From a virus: a stretch of DNA of 64,000 bases. The stretch spans positions 1 through 64,000 of the IMG/VR virus record IMGVR_UViG_3300031963_000044. One strand, given 5' to 3'. Each line of letters opens with the position of its first letter. The first letter of the stretch is position 1. Shown here piece after piece: positions 5,956 through 13,629 of the stretch. A program made the translations under genes and the position numbers. Below the pieces are notes generated by a model that was not told the DNA's origin, made no database searches, and saw only the letters and a program-made list of their open reading frames with translations.

Positions 5956-6333
5956 CTAATATTCATCATCCCAATTATTGCTTGTTGGTGGAACACGTCT
6001 TTGATAGACAGTACAAAAATCCTCTTCACCATACTTACAAGAATAAATACTACAATGTTCAGTATGAACATCTTTAATCATCCAAAGACATAGTTCTGTA
6101 AATTGTTCAGATTCAGATGGAACACATCTCGCAAAAGCCCAACCAACATTAATGTATTCCTTAACAATCTCTTTGCAGATTTCAAAAGATAATACACCAT
6201 CTATTGATGCGGTATAATAATTAAAATCCGGAGATTTCTTTTTAAGAATATTATCAAATCTTGCTACTGCAATATTAACCTGTTCTTTAATTTTTTCAGA
6301 ATCCGTAATAAGTTCATTTGGTTTAATTGCCAT
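5956..6333 (-). CDS. Unknown protein with cysteines
   Basis: 125 residues, mostly helical, with scattered Cys (EICKEIV, FARCVPS, ELCLW, EHCSIYSCKYGEEDFC). No family recognised. Own promoter at 6355-6385. Confidence 0.65.
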   Translation of the reverse strand: MAIKPNELITDSEKIKEQVNIAVARFDNILKKKSPDFNYYTASIDGVLSFEICKEIVKEYINVGWAFARCVPSESEQFTELCLWMIKDVHTEHCSIYSCKYGEEDFCTVYQRRVPPTSNNWDDEY

Positions 6334-6354
6334 ATTATCTTTGGTTTAGTGATA

Positions 6355-6385
6355 CAAAGGTACAAATAATTATTGAACCACCAAA
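6355..6385 (-). promoter_or_regulatory. Host-type early promoter
   Basis: Minus strand: -33 TTTG, 19-base spacer, -7 TACCTTTG, 22 bases upstream of the ATG at 6333. Confidence 0.7.
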
Positions 6386-6699
6386 TTAATTTTGAAAAGT
6401 TTATCCAACTCTCTCACAATCTGACCAAACACTTTAGCGTTCTCATAATCACCATCCTTCATTGCTTCCAACATCATATAACCATTAATGTCAGCAGAAT
6501 CATGACATTCTACCATAACCATCATCATGTGATGTTGTGGAATTTCCCATTCACCACCATCAACGGGAAGTGAAGAAACGAGTTGGTAAACTTCATCTTT
6601 GGTTACACAATAATCGTCCAACAAGTCATCGGTATCATGTATCACCATGAGTTTGTGTTGGAGTTCGTTAGAGATTATTTTTGAAATCGTGACCTTCAT
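6370..6699 (-). CDS. Unknown acidic protein
   Basis: 109 residues, acidic, alpha/beta; includes HHMMMVMVECHDSADINGY. Its start overlaps the 3' end of the gene at 6696-7040, so the two are translated from one message driven by the promoter at 7059-7089. No family recognised. Confidence 0.65.
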   Translation of the reverse strand: MKVTISKIISNELQHKLMVIHDTDDLLDDYCVTKDEVYQLVSSLPVDGGEWEIPQHHMMMVMVECHDSADINGYMMLEAMKDGDYENAKVFGQIVRELDKLFKINLVVQ

Positions 6700-7040
6700 G
6701 GTTGTTTTGGTTTTATTGGTTCTACTCTTTCTCTCTTAACAATATTAATTACCTTAAAATAAGACTCAATCGGTCCATATCCGTGATTTGTCCTAACTTC
6801 ATATGGACGATAATCACTATACGATAAGTTAATAATTTTATGAGAATCATTAGGAAAACCAGTGCAATATTGCTTTTCATCTGAACACATTCCATCTTTT
6901 AGTCTCAGACCCGTTAAATACCACTCACCATTTACAAGTCTTGACTCAACAATAGGAAAAACTTCATCACCCTCTTTCAAATCCTCATTTGAGAAAAATA
7001 CATCCGAATCAATATCCTTAAAATAAATGCAAATTTTCAT
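6696..7040 (-). CDS. Unknown protein
   Basis: 114 residues, beta-rich (KICIYFKDIDSDVFFSNEDL, then VFPIVESRLVNGEWYLTGL). First gene of a two-gene unit with 6370-6699. No family recognised. Confidence 0.65.
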   Translation of the reverse strand: MKICIYFKDIDSDVFFSNEDLKEGDEVFPIVESRLVNGEWYLTGLRLKDGMCSDEKQYCTGFPNDSHKIINLSYSDYRPYEVRTNHGYGPIESYFKVINIVKRERVEPIKPKQP

Positions 7041-7058
7041 TGTTATCTTTCATTTATG

Positions 7059-7089
7059 CAAAGGTACAAAAAATTCCGGTTCGATGCAA
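7059..7089 (-). promoter_or_regulatory. Host-type early promoter
   Basis: Minus strand: -33 TTG, 20-base spacer, -7 TACCTTTG, 19 bases upstream of the ATG at 7040. Confidence 0.7.
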
Positions 7090-7167
7090 GTAAAACTTTT
7101 CAACAATGGACCAATTTTTTGTTAAAAAGTTTGTGTATCTTTGCCCCAATGGTTGTTTAATTTATAT

Positions 7168-7338
7168 CTACTCATCCTTAAACAAAATTATATCACCATC
7201 CCCATCAACATCAACGTCATCCCACTTACCCATCGCTCGATAACGACTGAGGACAGTATCGGTGTCTTTGCTATCAAAGACTTCCAATGTCCTCATATTG
7301 TCAGCATCAATCACTCGTTGCTTATTCATGGTCGTCAT
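7168..7338 (-). CDS. Small acidic protein
   Basis: 56 residues starting MTTMNKQRVIDADNM, ending in an acidic stretch DDVDVDGDGDIILFKDE. The frame opens at 7353 but that codon lies in the -7 element of the promoter at 7351-7380, so 7338 is chosen. No family recognised. Confidence 0.6.
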   Translation of the reverse strand: MTTMNKQRVIDADNMRTLEVFDSKDTDTVLSRYRAMGKWDDVDVDGDGDIILFKDE

Positions 7339-7350
7339 TTTTAATTTATG

Positions 7351-7380
7351 CAAAGCTACAACAAAAATTCAAAAATACAA
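7351..7380 (-). promoter_or_regulatory. Host-type early promoter
   Basis: Minus strand: -33 TTG, 19-base spacer, -7 TAGCTTTG, 13 bases upstream of the ATG at 7338. Confidence 0.6.
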
Positions 7381-7543
7381 GCGCCAACGAAAAATAATTT
7401 TTGACCATACCCCACACTAATAAGGAACGTGCGTGTGCGCGAAGTATACGCAAAAGACTTCGTATTTCCAAATAGTTTGAAAGAAAAAGTTATTAACAGA
7501 AAAAAAATGTTAAAATCCTTGCTTTTGTTATATTTATTGTTAT

Positions 7544-7762
7544 ATGTTCTTTAGCTATTGCAGAATCAAAAAGTTCTCCGTATCTTGCTGGGTTTTTGAG
7601 ATTAATTCGGTCCTATTAGACGTTATGGACGCTATTGTATTAAGCTGTATAGCGTCTATTGTATTAGGCGTTATGGACGCTATTGTATTAAGCTGTATAG
7701 CGTCTATTGTATTAGGCGTTATGGACGCTAATAGGATTACTGAAGTCAAGATGAAATTGTAA
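7544..7762. repeat. Repeat element copy A: two 48-bp direct repeats with inverted repeats
   Basis: A 48-bp unit occurs at 7623-7670 and 7671-7718 with a partial third copy to 7729. Each unit carries inverted GACGCTAT/ATAGCGTC arms, so it can fold into hairpins. The array is bounded by CCTATTAG (7612-7619) and its inverse CTAATAGG (7728-7735). Open frames cross it on both strands (plus strand with a repeated MDAIVLSCIASIVLGV; minus strand with SITPNTIDAIQLNTIA) but I cannot decide that either is a gene. Confidence 0.8.
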
Positions 7763-7848
7763 TAAAAAAATAAATTCAACACAAAAAAAATAGTTAAAGT
7801 TAATAAGTTAATAAGTTAATTTGGAAATTTAATATTTAATGTTATTCA

Positions 7849-7975
7849 TTGTTCATCTATTCCAAATTAAAAAAAATATTCGTAACTTGTGAGATTTTTC
7901 AACTTAACTCAAACCTATTATTAACCATAAAACGTATTGTATTATGTGTTATTGTATCTAATAGAAAAATTAGAC
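7849..7975. repeat. Repeat element copy B (diverged, single unit)
   Basis: Starting at CTATTCC this stretch aligns almost without gaps to copy A from 7555 (shared CGTA-CTTG, TTTTTNA, CCTATTA and CGTATTGTATTA / CTATTGTATTA blocks) at roughly 60 percent identity by eye. The plus-strand frames of the two copies line up codon by codon (MF-x-Y... KK ... C ... F ... NS .. LL). The rest of the gap 7381-8002 is AT-rich with nothing else I can name. Confidence 0.55.
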
Positions 7976-8002
7976 TAAAAAACGAATTTTTAATTTTTAT
8001 TA

Positions 8003-8197
8003 TTATTTTTTTTCAGAATATTGATGACATAACACAACTTCTTTGGTTTCCTCGTCAACTATCACACTGACTATTGGTTTATCAACTCTATATCTAATTT
8101 CATCTTCAAAAATACCTTCCTCACCATTAACAATCGAATAATCTAGAAATTCTTCTGGTAATGTTTTCAAAAATTCTAATAGTTCTTTTGTTTTCAT
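8003..8197 (-). CDS. Unknown small acidic protein
   Basis: 64 residues, MKTKELLEFLKTLPEEFLDY then a beta-rich part with two EE-rich turns (VDEETKEVVLCHQ). The family type 'helix LPEEFxDYxIV ... VxVxVDEExKEVxLxx' occurs in other phages, function unknown. It is preceded by a pyrimidine-rich leader (the complement of the poly-G tract at 8235-8270). Confidence 0.6.
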   Translation of the reverse strand: MKTKELLEFLKTLPEEFLDYSIVNGEEGIFEDEIRYRVDKPIVSVIVDEETKEVVLCHQYSEKK

Positions 8198-8234
8198 TAT
8201 AAATTTTCTATTTTTTTTTAATCTTATTAAATAA

Positions 8235-8270
8235 GAGGGGGGGGAGGGGGGGGAAGGAAAGGAAGACGGG
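8235..8270 (+). repeat. Polypurine poly-G tract 1
   Basis: G8-A-G8 followed by purines on the plus strand in an otherwise AT-rich region, in the gap between two minus-strand genes. Could form a G-quadruplex or slip during replication. Confidence 0.8.
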
Positions 8271-8272
8271 AA

Positions 8273-8452
8273 TTATTCTTGCACAACAAAATATTTGAAC
8301 GCTTCAACCTCTTCTTTAAAAATATCATCCGGTCCATAATGTTTCTTTATAAAAACATTTGCTTCTTCCTCAGTTTCAAAACCATGTGTAATGTATTGTA
8401 CATATGGTTTTTCATTAGGTAAATTAACAGTTCTGTATATTGTGTAACTCAT
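8273..8452 (-). CDS. Unknown small protein
   Basis: 59 residues: MSYTIYRTVNLPNEKPYV start and HGFETEEEANVFIKKHYG helix. The pattern of an N-terminal strand, then a helix starting 'ETEEEAxxFIxKxxG', is that of small phage alpha/beta proteins of unknown role. Bounded on both sides by poly-G tracts. Confidence 0.65.
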   Translation of the reverse strand: MSYTIYRTVNLPNEKPYVQYITHGFETEEEANVFIKKHYGPDDIFKEEVEAFKYFVVQE

Positions 8453-8470
8453 TTTATTATTTTTTTTGTT

Positions 8471-8501
8471 AAGGGGGGGGGGGAGGGGAGAAGGAACGGA
8501 G
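8471..8501 (+). repeat. Polypurine poly-G tract 2
   Basis: A run of 11 G, then A, GGGG and further purines on the plus strand. Same position relative to genes as tract 1, directly upstream (minus strand) of the gene at 8273-8452. Confidence 0.8.
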
Positions 8502-8506
8502 ATTAT

Positions 8507-8770
8507 TTATTCTGGATAACCTTTAAATTTTGTTGGTTTTTTATTTTCCATCTTTTCTTTCTCTAACACATGTTTTATAAATTCATTAATATCGGAACTT
8601 AAATTAAACATTAAATTTGTTACAGTGGTACATTCTCTCCAATAGGTAAAAAGTATATAATTAAAAACCTTTACAAATGTTTTACGTTCAAGAATGTGAT
8701 ATTCCAGACCATCATTTGATGGTATAAAACGAATTCTTGTGTTTTTATCAATATAATAAATATTTTTCAT
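8507..8770 (-). CDS. Unknown protein
   Basis: 87 residues from MKNIYYIDKNTRIRF; beta-rich N-terminus then helical. The start at 8770 is preferred because the longer frame overlaps the end of the upstream gene by 38 bases. Last gene of the operon 9930 to 8507. Not recognised. Confidence 0.6.
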   Translation of the reverse strand: MKNIYYIDKNTRIRFIPSNDGLEYHILERKTFVKVFNYILFTYWRECTTVTNLMFNLSSDINEFIKHVLEKEKMENKKPTKFKGYPE

Positions 8771-8771
8771 T

Positions 8772-9062
8772 TTAAGAAAAATTAAAATATTGTTCACAAT
8801 AGATATCAATCATCGCTCTATCTTTATTTTTTTCCAATTTGTCAATTAAAGTTTTTGAAAGACATTCAACGACATATTGATTTTTGGGATTAAATCCTTC
8901 CTCATATTTAACACCAACCATATAATAATCCGCATATTGTTGTCCAATATGTCTTGACATGCTCGATAAAGCTTGTTCTTTTGTATTTGCATCAACAATA
9001 TTTAAGAAAACTGTTCTTCCTTCACCTGTCGCAAAATAATCAATCCAAAGCGTATAAATCAT
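8772..9062 (-). CDS. Unknown protein
   Basis: 96 residues. Begins MIYTLWIDYFATGEGRTVFL with a following helix DANTKEQALSSMSRHIG, then KYEEGFN. It is related in layout to the protein at 9443-9646 (strand with aromatic start, then a helix that begins NxxEAIxHI). Start overlaps the upstream gene by 4 bases (ATGA). Confidence 0.6.
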   Translation of the reverse strand: MIYTLWIDYFATGEGRTVFLNIVDANTKEQALSSMSRHIGQQYADYYMVGVKYEEGFNPKNQYVVECLSKTLIDKLEKNKDRAMIDIYCEQYFNFS

Positions 9063-9439
9063 TTTTCTAGTTGTTCTATATATGTTTTTGTTATCCTAAC
9101 AACCAATTCCGACTCACTATCTAGTTTATAATAAGCTTCATTATATAATTTTTTATACCAATCTGAATTATATAAATCTTTATATATTTTATCAATTATT
9201 AATAAATCAATATCTTTATTAATTTTATAATTACGTAAAATATCAAAAAGTCTTCTTATGATTGGTAAAATTAAATATGAGACACCGGTTTCATCAAAAA
9301 TATTTTCAGATAAAAGATTGTATTTTACAACCGCATCATTAAAATATTTTACAAGTTTAATTTTCTCATCATCTGATAAATTAACCAATAATCCAGTATA
9401 TTCCCACTTTTCCAGTGTTAGTTGTTCACCCCTTAGCAT
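9059..9439 (-). CDS. Unknown helical protein
   Basis: 126 residues, nearly all helical by composition (EKIKLVKYFNDAVVKYN, RLFDILRNYKINKDIDLL). No family recognised. Coupled to the downstream gene by an ATGA overlap. Confidence 0.6.
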   Translation of the reverse strand: MLRGEQLTLEKWEYTGLLVNLSDDEKIKLVKYFNDAVVKYNLLSENIFDETGVSYLILPIIRRLFDILRNYKINKDIDLLIIDKIYKDLYNSDWYKKLYNEAYYKLDSESELVVRITKTYIEQLEK

Positions 9440-9442
9440 TTT

Positions 9443-9646
9443 CTACAGTTCTCCAAACTCGTTTAATTTTTTTGTTATGTGTGCTATAGCCTCATCACGA
9501 TTGTTCGCATAAAATGGGGTTATAACCACACTCACAAATGGATTTCCTTCACAATCATCAGTATAGTCTTTATGGTCTCCAAACCATCGTTTAACTTGGA
9601 TATTACCGTTTGAATGTAGATATCCCCACCACATTAAGTCACTCAT
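9443..9646 (-). CDS. Small phage protein (MWWGYLHSNG type)
   Basis: 67 residues. The motif WWGYLHSNGNIQVKRWFGD, then DYTDDCEGNPFV and a helix NRDEAIAHITKKL, is one I associate with a small family found in phages and mobile elements; function unknown. Its ATG shares a base with the stop of the upstream gene. Confidence 0.65.
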   Translation of the reverse strand: MSDLMWWGYLHSNGNIQVKRWFGDHKDYTDDCEGNPFVSVVITPFYANNRDEAIAHITKKLNEFGEL

Positions 9647-9930
9647 TAGTTTAGAATTAAATAGTTATATAATATATTCTCGATTGAGAGCATTTTATCA
9701 ATCGTATCATTAAATTTTTTGATTTCTTTTTCCACAATAACTTTATTTGCTTTTTCAATAAAAGATTTATTATTTAGTGTTTTTTCAACTGAATCCAAAA
9801 ACTCCCAAAGTCTTTCTAATTCGCTAATTAAATTTTTAATCTCATCGAATTTATTAACCCTATCATTAGATGATCCATAAATTTCATATGTTACATTATC
9901 AATTATTACCGTCTTTAATAACGTCTTCAT
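9646..9930 (-). CDS. Unknown protein, helical hairpin
   Basis: 94 residues: a short beta start (TVIIDNVTYEIYGS) then long charged helices (NLISELERLWEFLDSVEKTL; VEKEIKKFNDTIDKML) likely to form a coiled coil. First gene of the operon that runs to 8507. Not recognised. Confidence 0.6.
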   Translation of the reverse strand: MKTLLKTVIIDNVTYEIYGSSNDRVNKFDEIKNLISELERLWEFLDSVEKTLNNKSFIEKANKVIVEKEIKKFNDTIDKMLSIENILYNYLILN

Positions 9931-9950
9931 ACTAATTTATTGTTTAAAAA

Positions 9951-10046
9951 TCATTTTTTATCCGTTTTTTTAAGAAAAATTTGTACGCTAAATAATAAAC
10001 CAATGAGAGAAATAAATGCTATAATAAAAATTTCGTGTGATTGCAT
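9951..10046 (-). CDS. Putative 31-residue single-pass membrane peptide
   Basis: MQSHEIFIIAFISLIGLLF then SVQIFLKKTDKK: one membrane helix (5-24) and a basic cytoplasmic tail. It fills most of the gap between two genes on the same strand. Coding is inferred from composition only. Confidence 0.45.
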   Translation of the reverse strand: MQSHEIFIIAFISLIGLLFSVQIFLKKTDKK

Positions 10047-10095
10047 TGTAATATATGTTTAATGTTAGACAATAAGTTGGTGATTTGGTTGCCTA

Positions 10096-10677
10096 CTAAT
10101 CATTCAATTCTTCCTCCAAATAATCAATTTCTTTTTGCAACTCATCAAGTTCAAGTCTAGCCTGTTCCAATCTTTCTCTTTTTTCTTCCTCCTCATTATC
10201 ATTAATTTCAGTTTCATCTCTGGTAACGTTAGTTGAATCGGAATCAATTTGTATTCTATAGTTATATCCGTAACTTTCATCAGTAAAATACAAAGTTACC
10301 TCATCTGAGTTATTCAAATCAACTGAAACTTCTAAGTCATGTTCTCCTTCAAAAGCAATTAAAGTGTCTAACGTATTCATAATACTAGCTAAAGGTTCTT
10401 GTTCTTTTAAAAGAAAGAAATCAACCGCTTCCGGAACTTCATATGGGTCATCAATAATAACACTAAAATCATCACCATTTGAAGATTTAAAAATAAGAGT
10501 AATCTCTTCAATTTCATTATTAAGATTGAGTTTTACCTCAAAATCCATTTCAGGATGAAAATCATTTTGAATTGTAATACTTTCATTAAAACCAATTAAA
10601 TTTTCCTGAACCAATTTGCTCATTTCTGTAATTCCATTGAATACTTTTTCAGTATCTCTAAGTTTAATTTTTTGCAT
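10096..10677 (-). CDS. Acidic protein with C-terminal coiled coil
   Basis: 193 residues, strongly acidic. N-terminal 145 residues read as two similar beta-rich repeats (SITIQNDFHPEMDFEVKLNL and EGEHDLEVSVDLNNSDEVTLYF), followed by a coiled coil (EEKRERLEQARLELDELQKE). No family recognised. Confidence 0.65.
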   Translation of the reverse strand: MQKIKLRDTEKVFNGITEMSKLVQENLIGFNESITIQNDFHPEMDFEVKLNLNNEIEEITLIFKSSNGDDFSVIIDDPYEVPEAVDFFLLKEQEPLASIMNTLDTLIAFEGEHDLEVSVDLNNSDEVTLYFTDESYGYNYRIQIDSDSTNVTRDETEINDNEEEEKRERLEQARLELDELQKEIDYLEEELND

Positions 10678-10730
10678 TTTTATTTGATTTAAAATTTTAT
10701 ATTAAATTATAGTTGAATTTGGTGTTAGAA

Positions 10731-11009
10731 TCAAATCAATTTATCCAAAATATTTTTCATGTATGTGCATTTTTCATATTCTTCGATGTGTGGTTGCGAA
10801 AAATATTGAATTGCTCTGGTTAAAGATTTAATTTTCACGTCTTTGGTTAAAGCTCTTGCTTTTGTTTTAATAAACCTTTCATCACCCATATCAATTAAAT
10901 CATTATAAAATGACTCATAAAGAAATCTTGTCATTCTTTCATTATCAATTAGATTAGTTTCATTTTTTTCAAATTTTTCATCATCCAAAAAAAGGTGTGC
11001 GTCATACAT
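10731..11009 (-). CDS. Unknown helical protein
   Basis: 92 residues, helical and charged. Starts MYDAHLFLDDEKFEKN. Not recognised. A good host-type promoter (11035-11065) lies 26 bases upstream. Confidence 0.6.
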   Translation of the reverse strand: MYDAHLFLDDEKFEKNETNLIDNERMTRFLYESFYNDLIDMGDERFIKTKARALTKDVKIKSLTRAIQYFSQPHIEEYEKCTYMKNILDKLI

Positions 11010-11034
11010 TTTTTAATATTTTTAATTTGTTTCA

Positions 11035-11065
11035 CAAAGATATGGAATCCTTTTCGATTTCCAAA
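11035..11065 (-). promoter_or_regulatory. Host-type promoter
   Basis: Minus strand: -33 TTTG, 19-base spacer, perfect -7 TATCTTTG; located in the gap after the secreted protein gene at 11067. Confidence 0.7.
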
Positions 11066-11066
11066 A

Positions 11067-11381
11067 TTATTCTTCTCTAATAGAGATTTTTTTAATATAT
11101 ACAATAGTTGATTTTGGTATTGAAACACAATAACCAATCATGTTCTCATTTCTAAAATAACTATCAGTTAAGACTAGCTTATTTGCGTCCTGATAAACGA
11201 TAAATCCAAGTTGTGTTACCGTATCTTGTTGTGCTCCTGACCATTCCAGCATTTCGTCATATGTTCTCCATCCACCATCTGTTGCTGTAATATCAACCCA
11301 TTTTATTAAAACTGGTTGGTAATCCTGTGAATAAACATTAATTCCAATAGCTAAAAATATTAAAAAAAGTAAATTTCTCAT
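11067..11381 (-). CDS. Small secreted protein (signal peptide)
   Basis: 104 residues. Residues 1-18 are a signal peptide (MRNLLFLIFLAIGINVYSQ, cleavage probably before Q, the usual flavobacterial S-Q end). The mature part is a small beta domain (PVLIKWVDITATDGG... NKLVLTDSY... STIVYIKKISIRE). Exported to periplasm or beyond. Start overlaps the upstream gene by 4 bases. Family not recognised. Confidence 0.65.
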   Translation of the reverse strand: MRNLLFLIFLAIGINVYSQDYQPVLIKWVDITATDGGWRTYDEMLEWSGAQQDTVTQLGFIVYQDANKLVLTDSYFRNENMIGYCVSIPKSTIVYIKKISIREE

Positions 11382-11638
11382 TTTTGATTATCATTTAAAA
11401 GATTCCAGAAAGAACCATAAACATTATTATAATAATTTCTTTCTTCACCCTGATATGGTCCTTCCATTCCTTGCATTCTACTCCAAATATTAATATTATC
11501 TAAAATTTGACGATATCTATCGTCATTTAATGAATAATTTCTACAGAGATACATTTGGTTAAAAACATTTTCATACATCTCAACTTTTTGTTTCAAAGTT
11601 GGTTTTTTATAGTTTCCCCTCTTATCTTTCATAATCAA
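11378..11638 (-). CDS. Unknown protein
   Basis: 86 residues, basic N-terminus (KDKRGNYKKPTLKQKVEMYE) and Tyr/Asn-rich rest. A second ATG lies two codons in. Not recognised. Coupled to the secreted protein gene. Confidence 0.55.
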   Translation of the reverse strand: MIMKDKRGNYKKPTLKQKVEMYENVFNQMYLCRNYSLNDDRYRQILDNINIWSRMQGMEGPYQGEERNYYNNVYGSFWNLLNDNQK

Positions 11639-11672
11639 TTATTTATGACCAAAAGATAGAAAAACTTTTTCG

Positions 11673-12194
11673 TTATTTCAATATCTCACCATTAAAAAGT
11701 CTTAACGAAGGTGTTTTTGAATAATCGGTAATTGTTACCTTCTCAACATAAATTCCCCACTTTTTAGCTTCAACTCTTGCTTGTTTTGTTATGAGTGAAC
11801 TTAAATTTGATGTATAAGATTCTTCCCAAGTTTTTGTTCTTATTATCTCATAAATAACACCACCGGTCATATCCGATAATGCATCAATTGCATCATAAAC
11901 TTCAACACCAAATATCTTAATATCTTCTATTTTATATTTTATATGTCCTCTAATAACAACATTAATTCCATCGCTGGTAACTATGCTTTGTGGTGGTAAT
12001 GTAATTGTTGTATATACAACGGGATGTATTTCAATATCATCAAAAAATGGAATTTTAAACTGAATACCGGGTTTTACAACCTTTCTAAATTTACCGAATC
12101 TAAATAAAACTCCTTGCTGATAATCCTTTAGGACTTTAAAAGGAATTATCTGCTCAATAATCTCAAGAATAAAATCAATTAGTTTTTCTAGCAT
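11673..12194 (-). CDS. SPFH (stomatin/prohibitin) domain protein
   Basis: 173 residues. After an amphipathic or re-entrant helix (1-20) comes the band-7 core: YQQGVLFRFGKFRKVVKPGI with the typical 'V..RFGK......PG' pattern, FKIPFFDDIEI, then ITLPPQSIVTSDGINVVIRG and DALSDMTGGVIYEII. It lacks the long C-terminal coiled coil of host homologues, so it is an SPFH-only form. SPFH proteins scaffold membrane proteases and microdomains (HflK/C with FtsH); a phage copy could alter host membrane proteolysis or protect against membrane-acting defence (inference). Confidence 0.85.
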   Translation of the reverse strand: MLEKLIDFILEIIEQIIPFKVLKDYQQGVLFRFGKFRKVVKPGIQFKIPFFDDIEIHPVVYTTITLPPQSIVTSDGINVVIRGHIKYKIEDIKIFGVEVYDAIDALSDMTGGVIYEIIRTKTWEESYTSNLSSLITKQARVEAKKWGIYVEKVTITDYSKTPSLRLFNGEILK

Positions 12195-12229
12195 TTAATT
12201 CTTAATTATTAATAATATAATCCCCATTT

Positions 12230-12239
12230 TATAAATATC
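12230..12239 (-). promoter_or_regulatory. Candidate late promoter box (ATATTTAT)
   Basis: Minus strand GATATTTATA, 35 bases upstream of the SPFH gene start. Confidence 0.4.
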
Positions 12240-12249
12240 AAGAAAAGTT

Positions 12250-12278
12250 AAAATCCCCACTTTTTGGGTGGGGATTTT
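12250..12278 (-). terminator. Intrinsic terminator
   Basis: 11-bp stem AAAATCCCCAC/GTGGGGATTTT with a 7-base loop, followed on the minus strand by TTTT-AACTTTT. It ends the unit of the gene at 12297-12512; the symmetric A/T tails could work in both directions. Confidence 0.8.
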
Positions 12279-12296
12279 ATTTAATTTTTGTGGTTA

Positions 12297-12512
12297 TTAA
12301 AGACTATAACCAATTTCGCTATTTTTTCTGCGCATGTAGCTAATTTCATATGCGGTATCAGCAGTTTCTTCATTAATTCTGCGTTCTGCCGCTAACATTC
12401 TGCGAGTGTGGTTGGGACTCATTCCGGTTTCAGAGATAATTCTGGAGACATCACCTTCGCGTCTACGTGCATTAAAAAATGCTAACTTTGCTGTACGATT
12501 AAGATTTTTCAT
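12297..12512 (-). CDS. Small basic DNA-binding-like protein
   Basis: 71 residues with a helix-turn-helix-like core (DVSRIISETGMSPNHTRRMLAAERR) where ISETGMSPNHTRRML resembles a sequence-reading helix, and a basic N-terminus. Monocistronic: own promoter (12542-12571) and terminator. Likely a small regulator. Confidence 0.65.
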   Translation of the reverse strand: MKNLNRTAKLAFFNARRREGDVSRIISETGMSPNHTRRMLAAERRINEETADTAYEISYMRRKNSEIGYSL

Positions 12513-12541
12513 TTTATAAAAGTTTTAATTTGTTTATAACT

Positions 12542-12571
12542 CAAATATAGTAAACTTTTTGCACTTGACAA
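12542..12571 (-). promoter_or_regulatory. Host-type promoter
   Basis: Minus strand: -33 TTG, 19-base spacer, -7 TATATTTG, 30 bases upstream of the HTH protein. Confidence 0.65.
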
Positions 12572-12589
12572 GCCTTAAAACGAACTTTT

Positions 12590-12913
12590 TTATCTTTTTA
12601 AGATATTTTTGGACATGGTTTCCAAAATTTTTTTAATCTCGGAATATTCTCTCTCATCAAAGTTAACATGTTTGTGTAATAAATCAATGACACCAAATAA
12701 ATCTGCGTCAGTTATAATATAAGAAGAGGTCATTAGTGGTTTAGTATTCCACTTGTTTTTTGCTTTTTTAAACATAACTTTACCAATCTGATTAGCTTCT
12801 CTGTTATCCCAAATAACATTTATGGTGTCACCATCAATTTTTTCTTTTCTTAACCAAAAAAGTCTTGGTAAAATATTTTTTATATTAATTATTACATCTT
12901 CTCTAAATTCCAT
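12590..12913 (-). CDS. Unknown protein
   Basis: 107 residues, alpha/beta (INIKNILPRLFWLRKEKIDG; INVIWDNREANQIGKVMFKK). Its ATG shares one base with the stop of the upstream gene, so translation is coupled. Not recognised. Confidence 0.6.
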   Translation of the reverse strand: MEFREDVIINIKNILPRLFWLRKEKIDGDTINVIWDNREANQIGKVMFKKAKNKWNTKPLMTSSYIITDADLFGVIDLLHKHVNFDEREYSEIKKILETMSKNILKR

Positions 12914-13617
12914 TATTTTTCAATTTTTAAATCAAAATTTGAAATAAATTCCTCAAAATTAAATAGAGATTTATTAATCTCATTTATAATATTATCTAAT
13001 TTGTCTTCCGGAAAATCTGTCGGGTCATTGAATTCATATTCATTTTTTATTCGATTGAAAAAATAATCTTTATCTCCGTGTACCATTATTTGACCATTAT
13101 ATGATAATTTTTGGGACACTAACATCGCAGCTTGTGTAAATATCTTAATTTTAAGATTTGTTTCTTGATCTTCTGTTTTTGCTGGTTCTAAAACTAGTCG
13201 ATTTTTAATTACAAAATAATAAAAAACAGCATCGCCATTTTGATTTGGAAAAAAAGTAAAATCAGAAAACATGAATATTTTATCAAAATCAGCATACGTC
13301 CCTCCAATATTAACTTTTTGATTTTGTGAGACTTTTTTTAAACCAAATTCAATTCTATATTGCATTCCATCTTCTCTATCATCATGTGGGGATCTTCCCG
13401 GTTCAAGTATAATATTATAGTCTTTTAAAAACGGAACTCTTTCAATGAAATAATTAACTGTAAATTTGTCTTTATATAATTCTAAAACGTTTTTTCCCAA
13501 TTTATTTACCTCATCATATGACATGGATTTTCGTTTAGCTAATTTCTTTTCAATCCATTCATTAGAACCAACTTCTTGCTCTAAAATTCGTTTAATATTT
13601 TTTCTTAATCGACTCAT
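12913..13617 (-). CDS. Unknown protein with N-terminal basic helix
   Basis: 234 residues. Starts MSRLRKNIKRILEQE, an amphipathic basic helix ending in an LEQE-type site that recurs in several proteins of the window, followed by a globular domain (YRIEFGLKK, FMFSDFTFFPNQNGDAVFYY). No family recognised. A late-type box lies 12 bases upstream, so it may be a virion protein (inference). Confidence 0.65.
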   Translation of the reverse strand: MSRLRKNIKRILEQEVGSNEWIEKKLAKRKSMSYDEVNKLGKNVLELYKDKFTVNYFIERVPFLKDYNIILEPGRSPHDDREDGMQYRIEFGLKKVSQNQKVNIGGTYADFDKIFMFSDFTFFPNQNGDAVFYYFVIKNRLVLEPAKTEDQETNLKIKIFTQAAMLVSQKLSYNGQIMVHGDKDYFFNRIKNEYEFNDPTDFPEDKLDNIINEINKSLFNFEEFISNFDLKIEK

Positions 13618-13629
13618 ATTATTTTTTTA

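Noticed and set aside
7112-7144. Plus-strand promoter with TATCTTTG at 7137-7144
   Set aside because: No TTTG or TTG at the correct distance and no plus-strand gene downstream.
7544-7782. CRISPR array or protein with SITPNTIDAIQLNTIA repeats
   Set aside because: Only two repeats without spacers, and the minus-strand frame is not open in the diverged second copy.
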